From the NCBI GenBank assembly GCA_030146505.1, contig JASLCO010000055.1, positions 1-5,361 of the forward strand: 5,361 nucleotides of DNA, in the 5' to 3' direction. Below, in pieces: positions 1 through 5,361 of the stretch. Positions within the stretch are counted from its first letter, which is position 1; the number at the start of each line of letters is the position of its first letter. The translations under genes were made by a program, and so were the position numbers. This stretch comes from Moraxellaceae bacterium (GTDB lineage: Bacteria; Pseudomonadota; Gammaproteobacteria; Pseudomonadales; Moraxellaceae). The notes under the pieces were generated by a model that made no database searches, had not been told where the DNA came from, and saw only the letters and a program-made list of their open reading frames with translations.

Positions 1-2226
1 GCCCATGTCGGCCTGGAACTTGATGGGCGAGAACACCCAGGTGAACACGCCAATGGCCAGTGTCACGCCCGTGAAGAGCACGGCACGGCCGGTGCTGGTC
101 AGAGTGGCCAGATAAGCGTCCTTCAGCGGCAAGCCGTCCTTCATGTATTTCTCGAACTTGGAATAGATGTAGACGCCGTAGTCCACGCCTATGCCGACGC
201 CCAGGGCAATCACGGGCAGCGTAGCCACCTTGATGCCTATGCCCAGCACCGTCATGAGGGCTTCGCAAAGAATGGAGGTGAGCACCAGGGGCAGGATGAT
301 GCAGACCACCGGGCGCCAGGAACGGAAGGCCGCGAAGCAAAGCACGATGACCACGCCGTAAACCAGCAGCAGCATGGGCGTCTTGCTGGCCGCGATCACG
401 TCATTGGTGGCTGCTTCTATGCCGGCGTTGCCGGAGGCCAGCAGGAACCTGGCGTCATCGGAGTCGTTTTCCCGGGCAAACTGTGCAACGGCTGCCGTCA
501 CGCGGGACAGGGTTTCCGCCTTGTGGTCATCAAGGAAAACGAATACCGGGATCAGGCTGCATTCGCCGTTGTAAAGCTCCGGCACGTTCTTGGCGGTCTC
601 ATTCAGCACGGCATCATCCGCCACCAGCGTGGACCATTTGAGGCTGCCCTCGTTGAAACCGGCCTGTATGCGTTTCACGGCCGTGACCAGCGATTGCGCC
701 GACTGCACGCCCGGCACGTTTTCAAGCGCCCACTGGAGGCGGTCGACGGCCTCGAGCGCGGCATAGCTGGAACACATTTGCGACTGCGTTTCCACCATCA
801 CGACCAGCACGTCTGCACTGATGGAATAATGCGAGGTGATGAACTTGTCGTCGATGTTGTAGCGGGAACTCTGGCGCAATTCGGGGGCGCCGCGATCCAG
901 GTCACCGATCTTGACGTGGTGGGCTACCGCAAAAGAAACGGCAAGAATCACGGCGGCAATCGCGATACCGATGGTTGCCGGCGCCTTGTCGGCCATGCGG
1001 GCGGTCAGTGTCCAGATTTTCGGGACATGGCGACGCTTTTCCTGCAGCTTGGCAACGGCACGCTCGCTGATGCGCACATAGGACATCAGCACCGGCAGCA
1101 GCACGAAGTTGGTCAGGGCAATGAGCGCCGTGCCCAGGCTGGCCGAAATGGCCAGGGCACGGATTACATCAATACTGATGACCAGCATGGTGAGGAAGCC
1201 GGCGGCCTCCATGAGTATGCCCATGGTGCCGGCCTTGAACAGCGAGGAAAACGCGCGGCGTGCGGCCTGTTCGCCACTGGCGCCTGCTGCCGCTTCAAGG
1301 CCGACGGCATTGACCACCTGCACCGAGTGGCTGACCGCAATGGCAAACACCAGGAAGGGCACCAGCATGGAATAGGGATCCAGCCCGAAGCCCAGCAGCT
1401 TGACCGCCCCCACTTGCCAGATCACGGCGATGATGGAACAGAGCACCACAACCAGCGCGCTCTTGAGATCGTGGAATTCCCACAGCAGCAAGGCAAAGGT
1501 GATCAGGATCGCGGCCAGGAAAAACAGCACGATCTTGGTGCCGCCATCAATCAGGTCACCCACCTTCTTGGCAAAACCCACGATGTGGATTTCCACATTG
1601 GGATTCTGCTGCCGGTATTTCTCGCGCAAGACTTCCAGATTGGCAGAAAGCTGCTTGTAGTCGATCTTTTCACCATCCATCAACGGAATCTGGATGATGG
1701 TGGACTTGAAATCGTCAGCCACCAGACGGCCAACCTGCCCGGAACGAAGGATATTGCTGCGCAGGGTCTCGATGCCTTCCGGCGTACCGTCATAGCCCTG
1801 CGTGACCTCGCCACCCTGGAAGCCATCCTTGGTGACTTCGCTCCAGCGTACATTCGGCGTCCACAGCGACTTCAGCTTGGAGCGGTCGACAATGGCATGC
1901 TCATCGCCCTCTTCCCGGGTCTGGCGATCGGAAAGATAGAAAGAGTCATCCGTCAGGCTTTTCAGGGTATCCAGATACGCTGGCGTGAAAATGTCGCCCT
2001 GCTTCACCGCCACCGCAATCTTGATGTCATTGCCAAGGCTGAGTTCATCCTTGTGCTTGAACAGGTTCTGGATATAGGGGTGGCCCATAGGGACCATCTT
2101 TTCCAGGCTGGTATCGGCCTTGATGCCGGCAAGCTGCCACACCATGAGAACGGTGATGACGGCAAAAATGGCCACAATGGCCTTGCGGGCGCCAAAGATC
2201 AGGTTTTCGAGTTTGGAAATGCTCAT
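1..2226 (-). CDS. MmpL-type RND superfamily exporter (COG1033-like), 3' end cut by window edge
   Basis: This is an inner-membrane, probably proton-driven exporter of the RND/MMPL family (Pfam MMPL type). 742 residues are in the window with no internal stop, and the frame runs off the left edge. The ATG at 2226-2224 is preceded by AGGGGA at a 10-nt spacing. The layout is the duplicated RND plan: TM1 about residues 15-35, a periplasmic domain to about 230, TM2-TM6 about 232-386, TM7 about 416-437, a second periplasmic domain to about 615, and TM8-TM11 about 617-734. TM12 and the tail are missing. The second half carries the family's charged TM motif, GVDYGVYIYS, with D682-Y683. The equivalent site in the first half reads VSHSVQ (S299-H300), so the two halves are asymmetric. 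The gene starts 17 nt after the propeller gene stops, so the two are almost certainly co-transcribed. The family is sure; the substrate is unknown, with hydrophobic molecules or lipids inferred from the family and neighbours. Confidence 0.93.
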   Translation of the reverse strand, partial: MSISKLENLIFGARKAIVAIFAVITVLMVWQLAGIKADTSLEKMVPMGHPYIQNLFKHKDELSLGNDIKIAVAVKQGDIFTPAYLDTLKSLTDDSFYLSDRQTREEGDEHAIVDRSKLKSLWTPNVRWSEVTKDGFQGGEVTQGYDGTPEGIETLRSNILRSGQVGRLVADDFKSTIIQIPLMDGEKIDYKQLSANLEVLREKYRQQNPNVEIHIVGFAKKVGDLIDGGTKIVLFFLAAILITFALLLWEFHDLKSALVVVLCSIIAVIWQVGAVKLLGFGLDPYSMLVPFLVFAIAVSHSVQVVNAVGLEAAAGASGEQAARRAFSSLFKAGTMGILMEAAGFLTMLVISIDVIRALAISASLGTALIALTNFVLLPVLMSYVRISERAVAKLQEKRRHVPKIWTLTARMADKAPATIGIAIAAVILAVSFAVAHHVKIGDLDRGAPELRQSSRYNIDDKFITSHYSISADVLVVMVETQSQMCSSYAALEAVDRLQWALENVPGVQSAQSLVTAVKRIQAGFNEGSLKWSTLVADDAVLNETAKNVPELYNGECSLIPVFVFLDDHKAETLSRVTAAVAQFARENDSDDARFLLASGNAGIEAATNDVIAASKTPMLLLVYGVVIVLCFAAFRSWRPVVCIILPLVLTSILCEALMTVLGIGIKVATLPVIALGVGIGVDYGVYIYSKFEKYMKDGLPLKDAYLATLTSTGRAVLFTGVTLAIGVFTWVFSPIKFQADMG

Positions 2227-2236
2227 ATCGTCGGAT

Positions 2237-2242
2237 TCCCCT
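2237..2242 (-). promoter_or_regulatory. Ribosome binding site of the RND exporter gene
   Basis: AGGGGA on the minus strand lies in the 17-nt gap between the propeller stop codon (2246-2244) and the exporter ATG, 10 nt upstream of that ATG. The spacing is slightly long but the core is strong. It supports the chosen start and suggests independent or reinitiating translation on a shared mRNA. Confidence 0.6.
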
Positions 2243-2243
2243 G

Positions 2244-3236
2244 TCACTTGCCCAGCGCCGGCAGAACCTTGACGCCACCATCGCCGACGGTCAGCAGGCC
2301 GGCGGGGCTCAAGGGAAGAATGGAGGAAATCGACTGGCGATCAGGACGGATTTCCGGAATCAGGTTCAGCCCCTGGTCCTTGGCAGCCAGCACCACACCG
2401 GCATTACCCGCCACAACCACTTCACCATCATCAAGGCGTACTGCCGCATTGAGGCCGGACGTCACGCCGGTCTGAACCTGCTGCCAGCTGTTCCCCTGGT
2501 TGGCCGAAGAAAAAAGCCGGCCCTGCAGGCCATAGACCAGCACGAGATCCGGTGCCAGCGGAGAAACTCCGAAAAAGGAGCCATCAAACGGTGCGGCCAG
2601 GGCATGCCAGTTGGTGCCCTTGTCCACCGAGCGGAACATGATGCCGTGCTCACCCACGATGAAAACCGTATCCGTGCCAGGCAGGCCACGAATGGCATTG
2701 AGATGCCAGCCATCGCTGTTGCTGATGGCCGCCGCGTTGTCACTCCAGGTAGTGCCGCCATCATGGGTGGCCAGGAAATAGCCATAGGCGCCCACGGCAT
2801 ATCCGTTCTGGTTGTCCGCAAACCACACGCCCAGCAAGGGCGCACCGGCCTTGTCGCTGTCAGCGGTCTTGTCGGAGCGCTGCAATTGCCAACTGGCACC
2901 GGAATCGGAAGAGAACAGGATGACGCCGTCGTGCCCCACGGCCCAGCCTTCGCGCTCATTCGGGAAATACACGGCCGTCAGCATCACGGATACTGGCACC
3001 TTGGCCTGCGTCCAGTTCTTGCCTTCGTCATCGGACCAGAGGATGTGTCCGCGATCCCCCACGGCAACAATGCGCTTGCCGGCACGACAGGCATCAATCA
3101 GCAGGGAGTGACTGGCTTTTGCGGAAACGGTTGCCGGCCGGTCGACACCGGACTTGCCCCCTTCCGCTGCCGCCGGAAGACTGCCTGCCGAGGCCATGAC
3201 AGCCAGGGCAAGCAGTACACAGGAAGATTTTTTCAT
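2244..3236 (-). CDS. Secreted seven-bladed beta-propeller, Ycf48/BNR-like
   Basis: The protein has 330 residues and resembles the Ycf48/HCF136 (PSII_BNR) family in fold and length. I chose the ATG at 3236 because a typical signal peptide follows at once (MKKSSC, then a hydrophobic run, cleavage near AAA at 22-24), and AAGG lies 6 nt upstream. An upstream in-frame GTG at 3272 would add 12 residues before the signal peptide and is less likely. Seven repeats of the form VG..G.....D.G..W are visible, near residues 57-75, 98-116, 146-164, 192-210, 233-251, 275-290 and 316-326. The last two are degenerate and lack the Trp. The mature protein should be periplasmic. In cyanobacteria and plastids this family helps assemble photosystem II, but nothing here suggests photosynthesis. 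The pairing with an RND exporter suggests an assembly or accessory role for the pump, which is an inference. Confidence 0.9.
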   Translation of the reverse strand: MKKSSCVLLALAVMASAGSLPAAAEGGKSGVDRPATVSAKASHSLLIDACRAGKRIVAVGDRGHILWSDDEGKNWTQAKVPVSVMLTAVYFPNEREGWAVGHDGVILFSSDSGASWQLQRSDKTADSDKAGAPLLGVWFADNQNGYAVGAYGYFLATHDGGTTWSDNAAAISNSDGWHLNAIRGLPGTDTVFIVGEHGIMFRSVDKGTNWHALAAPFDGSFFGVSPLAPDLVLVYGLQGRLFSSANQGNSWQQVQTGVTSGLNAAVRLDDGEVVVAGNAGVVLAAKDQGLNLIPEIRPDRQSISSILPLSPAGLLTVGDGGVKVLPALGK

Positions 3237-3242
3237 GACATG

Positions 3243-3248
3243 CCTTGA
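3243..3248 (-). promoter_or_regulatory. Ribosome binding site deciding the propeller start
   Basis: TCAAGG on the minus strand ends 6 nt before the ATG at 3236. The alternative GTG at 3272 has no comparable purine-rich site upstream. Together with the signal peptide that begins at the ATG, this fixes the start. Confidence 0.6.
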
Positions 3249-3272
3249 ATCAGTTTGTGTGACGGAGTGCAC

Positions 3273-3285
3273 ACCGCAAAGCGGT
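3273..3285. repeat. Small palindrome ACCGC-AAA-GCGGT in the propeller leader
   Basis: This is a perfect 5-bp inverted repeat around a 3-nt AAA centre, 37 nt upstream of the propeller ATG and just downstream (in transcription order) of the intrinsic terminator. It has no T-run after it on the minus strand, so it does not look like a terminator. It could be a leader hairpin, a small operator half, or chance. No convincing -35/-10 pair was found in the rest of the 3237-3292 stretch. Confidence 0.35.
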
Positions 3286-3292
3286 TCCTACG

Positions 3293-3323
3293 TGAAAAAG
3301 CCGGAGAAACTCCGGCTTTTTCA
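3293..3323. terminator. Bidirectional intrinsic terminator after the DUF1329 gene
   Basis: Perfect inverted repeat with 14-nt arms: 3293-3306 (TGAAAAAGCCGGAG) and 3310-3323 (CTCCGGCTTTTTCA), around a 3-nt loop. The core is a GC-rich stem, CCGGAG/CTCCGG, flanked by A5 and T5 tracts, so a U-run follows the stem on either strand. It begins 20 nt after the DUF1329 stop codon and ends 56 nt before the propeller ATG. On the minus strand it should end or strongly reduce transcripts that come from DUF1302-DUF1329, making the downstream propeller-RND pair dependent on read-through or on its own promoter. Confidence 0.88.
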
Positions 3324-3343
3324 TTGGCTTCATCAAGCCCGCA

Positions 3344-4729
3344 TCAACGCGTGCCGCGACGACGCAGTGCGGCCGGCGTGAAATATTCCTCACCCGGAGA
3401 CGGTTTGCTGAAGTCCAGCGTGGTGTCTTCTTCGCTGTCCAGGTTCTGGACGTGGTAACGGCGTGCCTGCAGGTCATGGAAGGTATCAAGACCGGTCCAG
3501 ACCGTCGGCAGGTCGTAGTAGTTCTTCAGGTAGGCCATGCTGACACGCCAGAGATCGCCACGACCGTCATACTGGTCTGCCACGGCGATATTCCAGCTGT
3601 CTTCGTCAATGTAGAAACGACGCTTGGAATAAATATGGCGCTCGCCCGGCTTCAGGGAACCTTCCACCACCCACACGCGATGCAGTTCGTAGCGCAGGTA
3701 ATCAGGATTGACATGGCCGGGCATGAGCAGGTCCTTGTATTTGACATTGGCCTGGCCCAGTTTGTAGTTGTTGTAGGGAATGTAGATTTCCTTCTTGCCG
3801 ATCAGCTTCCAGTCATATTTGTCCGGCGCACCGTTATACATGTCGGTGTCATCGGCAGTACGCAGGCCGTCCGCCGCCGCGATGGGCGTGTCATAGGCAA
3901 GATTCGGTGCCTGGCGCACGCGACGCTGGCCGGCGTTGTAACCCCATGCCTGGCGCTGGTCCTTGCGCTGGTCCAGCGTTTCCCAGATCAGCACCGCGCC
4001 ACCGGCAAGGCGCGCTGGTGCCGTCGTGAAGGAGAGGTAGTAGAACAGGATGTTGTTCAGCTGTGCGTTGGTCTTGATATCGCGGTGATAGAAGCGGAAA
4101 TCCACCTCCTGCTGCGAAGTCACCAGCGAATAGGAGCCGTTGCGCTGCACGGCCACTTCCGATGCCTTGCGCACGATGTATTCGCCACGGTAACGCACGA
4201 TATGGTTCCAGATCGCCTGCAGCGCCTGCTCGCCATTGCTGCCGGAAAGTATCGGGAACGGCGTGCCGCCCACGCAACCATCAATACCCCAGTCTTTCAC
4301 CTTGGCCGTGGTGGCACACTTGTAAGTATTGTCATACACCCACTCCGGTGCCGCCTCGGTGCGCCGGGAGGGATAGATATTCATCTTGAAGGTCTGCGGA
4401 TAAGTGCGGAACAGGGCTTTCTGGCCCTCCGACAGTTTATCGGCATACTGGTTCATGTTCTGCGCCGTAATGACAGCCACCGGCTTGTCGCTGGCAAAGG
4501 GGTCCGGCTGATGCTGGCCAGGCTTGTAATTGGCAAAAGGAGGCTTGGTCAGGCCGCCACTCCAGGCGGGAATCGTGCCCTCCTTGTTGCCGGCCTTTTC
4601 GCCCCCAAGAGGGGTCAGCGTGGTCTTCAGCTTTTCCGCTTCGGCTGCCGATACAGCGGCATGGGCAATGGCTGCCGTGGTCATGGAGACCACCAGGGCC
4701 GTGCCCATCCAGGCAATCTTCTTCATCAT
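3344..4729 (-). CDS. DUF1329 family periplasmic protein (LolA-like fold)
   Basis: Complete protein of 461 residues, a usual length for DUF1329 (PF07044). A signal peptide covers about residues 1-24 (MMKK, a hydrophobic stretch, then AHAA), so the mature protein is exported to the periplasm or outer membrane. No lipobox Cys is visible. Family hallmarks are the N-terminal LTPLGGEKAGN...GTIPAWSGG block (38-59), the RRFYIDEDSW block (370-379), DGRGDLWRV (388-396) and the YFTPAALRR tail (449-457). Two Cys, C138 and C152, could form a disulfide. The family is classed with LolA-like outer-membrane lipoprotein-sorting proteins, which bind acyl chains in a hydrophobic half-barrel; its own function is not established. 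It follows a DUF1302 gene, the usual partner in many proteobacteria. The start has two adjacent ATGs (4729 and 4726), and AGAGGGA lies 6 nt upstream of the first. A role in carrying a lipid or hydrophobic ligand is inferred. Confidence 0.93.
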   Translation of the reverse strand: MMKKIAWMGTALVVSMTTAAIAHAAVSAAEAEKLKTTLTPLGGEKAGNKEGTIPAWSGGLTKPPFANYKPGQHQPDPFASDKPVAVITAQNMNQYADKLSEGQKALFRTYPQTFKMNIYPSRRTEAAPEWVYDNTYKCATTAKVKDWGIDGCVGGTPFPILSGSNGEQALQAIWNHIVRYRGEYIVRKASEVAVQRNGSYSLVTSQQEVDFRFYHRDIKTNAQLNNILFYYLSFTTAPARLAGGAVLIWETLDQRKDQRQAWGYNAGQRRVRQAPNLAYDTPIAAADGLRTADDTDMYNGAPDKYDWKLIGKKEIYIPYNNYKLGQANVKYKDLLMPGHVNPDYLRYELHRVWVVEGSLKPGERHIYSKRRFYIDEDSWNIAVADQYDGRGDLWRVSMAYLKNYYDLPTVWTGLDTFHDLQARRYHVQNLDSEEDTTLDFSKPSPGEEYFTPAALRRRGTR

Positions 4730-4735
4730 GATGAA

Positions 4736-4742
4736 TCCCTCT
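4736..4742 (-). promoter_or_regulatory. Strong ribosome binding site of the DUF1329 gene
   Basis: AGAGGGA on the minus strand, 6 nt before the first of two tandem ATG codons (4729 and 4726). The spacing fits the first ATG; the second is also usable and would change the protein by one Met only. Confidence 0.7.
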
Positions 4743-4756
4743 AAAGAATCAAAACA

Positions 4757-4770
4757 CCTGAAAGATCAGG
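4757..4770 (-). other. Small hairpin followed by a T-rich run, DUF1302-DUF1329 spacer
   Basis: On the minus strand CCTGA-TCTT-TCAGG forms a 5-bp stem with a 4-nt loop, followed by TGTTTTGATTCTTT. It resembles a weak terminator or attenuator, but the stem is short and the T-run is interrupted. It may cause partial termination or act as an mRNA processing or stability element between the two genes. It shares bases 4769-4770 with the larger hairpin at 4769-4796. Confidence 0.3.
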
Positions 4771-4796
4771 GCGTGGGCAGCACCCCTGCCACACCC
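4769..4796 (-). other. Larger imperfect hairpin after the DUF1302 gene
   Basis: The arms 4769-4780 and 4786-4796 can pair around a 5-nt loop, with nine Watson-Crick pairs, one G-U pair in the minus-strand RNA and one bulged base. It starts 19 nt downstream of the DUF1302 stop codon. No T-run follows directly, so it is not a standard terminator. A 3'-end stabilising structure for the barrel mRNA is one possible role, which is an inference. Confidence 0.35.
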
Positions 4797-4815
4797 TGCA
4801 AACCTCAACCCTGCA
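4793..4815. repeat. Short direct repeat TGCAGGGT, two copies 15 bp apart
   Basis: On the minus strand TGCAGGGT occurs at 4815-4808 and again at 4800-4793, immediately after the DUF1302 stop codon, with a related GCAGGGGT at 4789-4782. The copies are short and could be chance in a G-rich spacer. No known binding-site consensus is recognised. Confidence 0.3.
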
Positions 4816-5361
4816 TCAGAACGAGTACTTCAGCGTCAGGGTCACATTGTCACGATCAGCGAGCAGGTTGCTGTTCTTGGCGCCCCAGAAAACGTTATAG
4901 GCAACCGCCGTTTCAAAGGCCTGGTTGTACAGCGCGCTCACGCCAACCGTTGCTGCCTTGCGGTTTTCCAGGAAATTACCGGTACGCTGCGAATTACCCT
5001 TGAAATCATGGGCAAAACGAATTGTCGGGCTCAGAGCCACGCCGGCAAAAACGTCGTTGTAGGTGGACGTCAGGACCAGACGGTAGCCCATGGAAAGGCG
5101 GTCAAGATAATCATTGGCCGGTCCTTCGGAGATGCAGCTGCTGGCATCAACCTTGGGTCCGACACACACGGAGCCCTGCATGGCGGCCGGTACATCAGCC
5201 AGCGGAATATTCAGCAAGGAGGCCGTGGAGGCATAGTGCTTGTCTTCCCCCTCAGGAATATAGCTGGCGCCATACTCCAGCACGCCCGTCATGCCATCGG
5301 CTCCCAGCATGGGACCGAAGTTGTAAATGGAAACCAGATCAAGATTCCAGGTGGCGATCTC
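4816..5361 (-). CDS. DUF1302 family outer-membrane barrel, C-terminal part only
   Basis: The last 181 residues of a DUF1302 (PF06980) protein; the N-terminal part lies beyond the right edge. The frame stays open to base 5361, so the Met at 5310 is internal and not the start. Family members are usually several hundred residues long, so well over half is missing. The visible part shows alternating polar and hydrophobic beta-strand segments (for example RLVLTSTYND and GVALSPTIRFAHDF), an ending of DRDNVTLTLKYSF, and a C-terminal Phe as in substrates of the BAM insertion machinery. Two Cys 10 residues apart (residues 66 and 76 of the visible part) lie in a probable surface loop and may form a disulfide. 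The protein should be an outer-membrane channel or receptor. DUF1302 genes commonly precede DUF1329 genes, as here. The ligand is unknown. Confidence 0.9.
   Translation of the reverse strand, partial: EIATWNLDLVSIYNFGPMLGADGMTGVLEYGASYIPEGEDKHYASTASLLNIPLADVPAAMQGSVCVGPKVDASSCISEGPANDYLDRLSMGYRLVLTSTYNDVFAGVALSPTIRFAHDFKGNSQRTGNFLENRKAATVGVSALYNQAFETAVAYNVFWGAKNSNLLADRDNVTLTLKYSF

Noticed and set aside
523..2475. A 650-codon plus-strand open frame opposite the RND exporter
   Set aside because: It is in exact antisense register with the exporter codons, so its stop codons would need TTA, CTA or TCA in the exporter, which are rare in this codon usage. Its translation is rich in His, Gln, Asp and Arg with no family features, while the minus strand encodes a clear membrane protein.
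2604..3248. A 214-codon plus-strand open frame opposite the propeller gene
   Set aside because: Same antisense register with the propeller codons; no domain or plausible ribosome binding site seen.
3237..3272. GTG at 3272 as the start of the propeller gene
   Set aside because: It would put 12 polar residues before an otherwise standard signal peptide. The ATG at 3236 has AAGG 6 nt upstream and begins the signal peptide directly.
3237..3292. A sigma-70 promoter for the propeller-RND pair
   Set aside because: TTGCGG at a plausible -35 position was seen, but no acceptable -10 hexamer lies at 16-18 nt from it, so I do not call a promoter.
3452..4744. A 430-codon plus-strand open frame opposite DUF1329
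   Set aside because: Same register effect. The minus strand encodes a complete DUF1329 protein with a signal peptide and ribosome binding site; the plus frame shows no recognisable domain.
4816..5310. A separate small 164-residue protein starting at the Met at 5310
   Set aside because: The frame is open upstream to the window edge and the residues before this Met (EIATWNLDLVSIYNFGP) continue the barrel-strand pattern, so it is the C-terminal part of a longer DUF1302 protein.

Overview
The window is a stretch of a Gram-negative, moderately GC-rich genome. It is most likely a proteobacterium, perhaps a gammaproteobacterium. This rests on an outer-membrane barrel with a C-terminal Phe, secreted periplasmic proteins, and four gene families typical of pseudomonad-like bacteria. 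The genus cannot be told from the sequence. All recognisable genes lie on the minus strand, so the transcript reads from the right edge to the left edge.

Layout in transcription order: (1) 5361-4816, the C-terminal third or so of a DUF1302 outer-membrane barrel, cut by the right edge; (2) an 86-bp spacer with two potential hairpins and a strong ribosome binding site; (3) 4729-3344, a complete DUF1329 periplasmic protein with a signal peptide, a LolA-like family; (4) a 107-bp spacer with a near-perfect bidirectional intrinsic terminator and a second small palindrome; (5) 3236-2244, a secreted seven-bladed beta-propeller of the Ycf48/BNR type; (6) 2226-1, an MmpL-type RND exporter of the inner membrane, complete at its N-terminus but cut by the left edge before its last transmembrane helix. 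The exporter is open to the left edge and is the largest gene here.

The four genes together would span the envelope: an inner-membrane proton-driven RND pump, two periplasmic proteins (a propeller and a LolA-like carrier fold), and an outer-membrane barrel. The simplest inference is a machine that moves a hydrophobic compound or lipid between the membranes or out of the cell. The substrate is unknown and nothing in the window names it. The family combination recurs in proteobacteria but, as far as I know, is poorly characterised, so this is the best candidate for an undescribed system here. The terminator splits the cluster into two transcriptional blocks (DUF1302-DUF1329 and propeller-RND), which suggests that the pump half is expressed separately or at a lower level.

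No tRNA, rRNA, CRISPR array, insertion sequence or attachment site was seen. Long plus-strand open frames facing the exporter, propeller and DUF1329 genes are codon-register artefacts, not genes.
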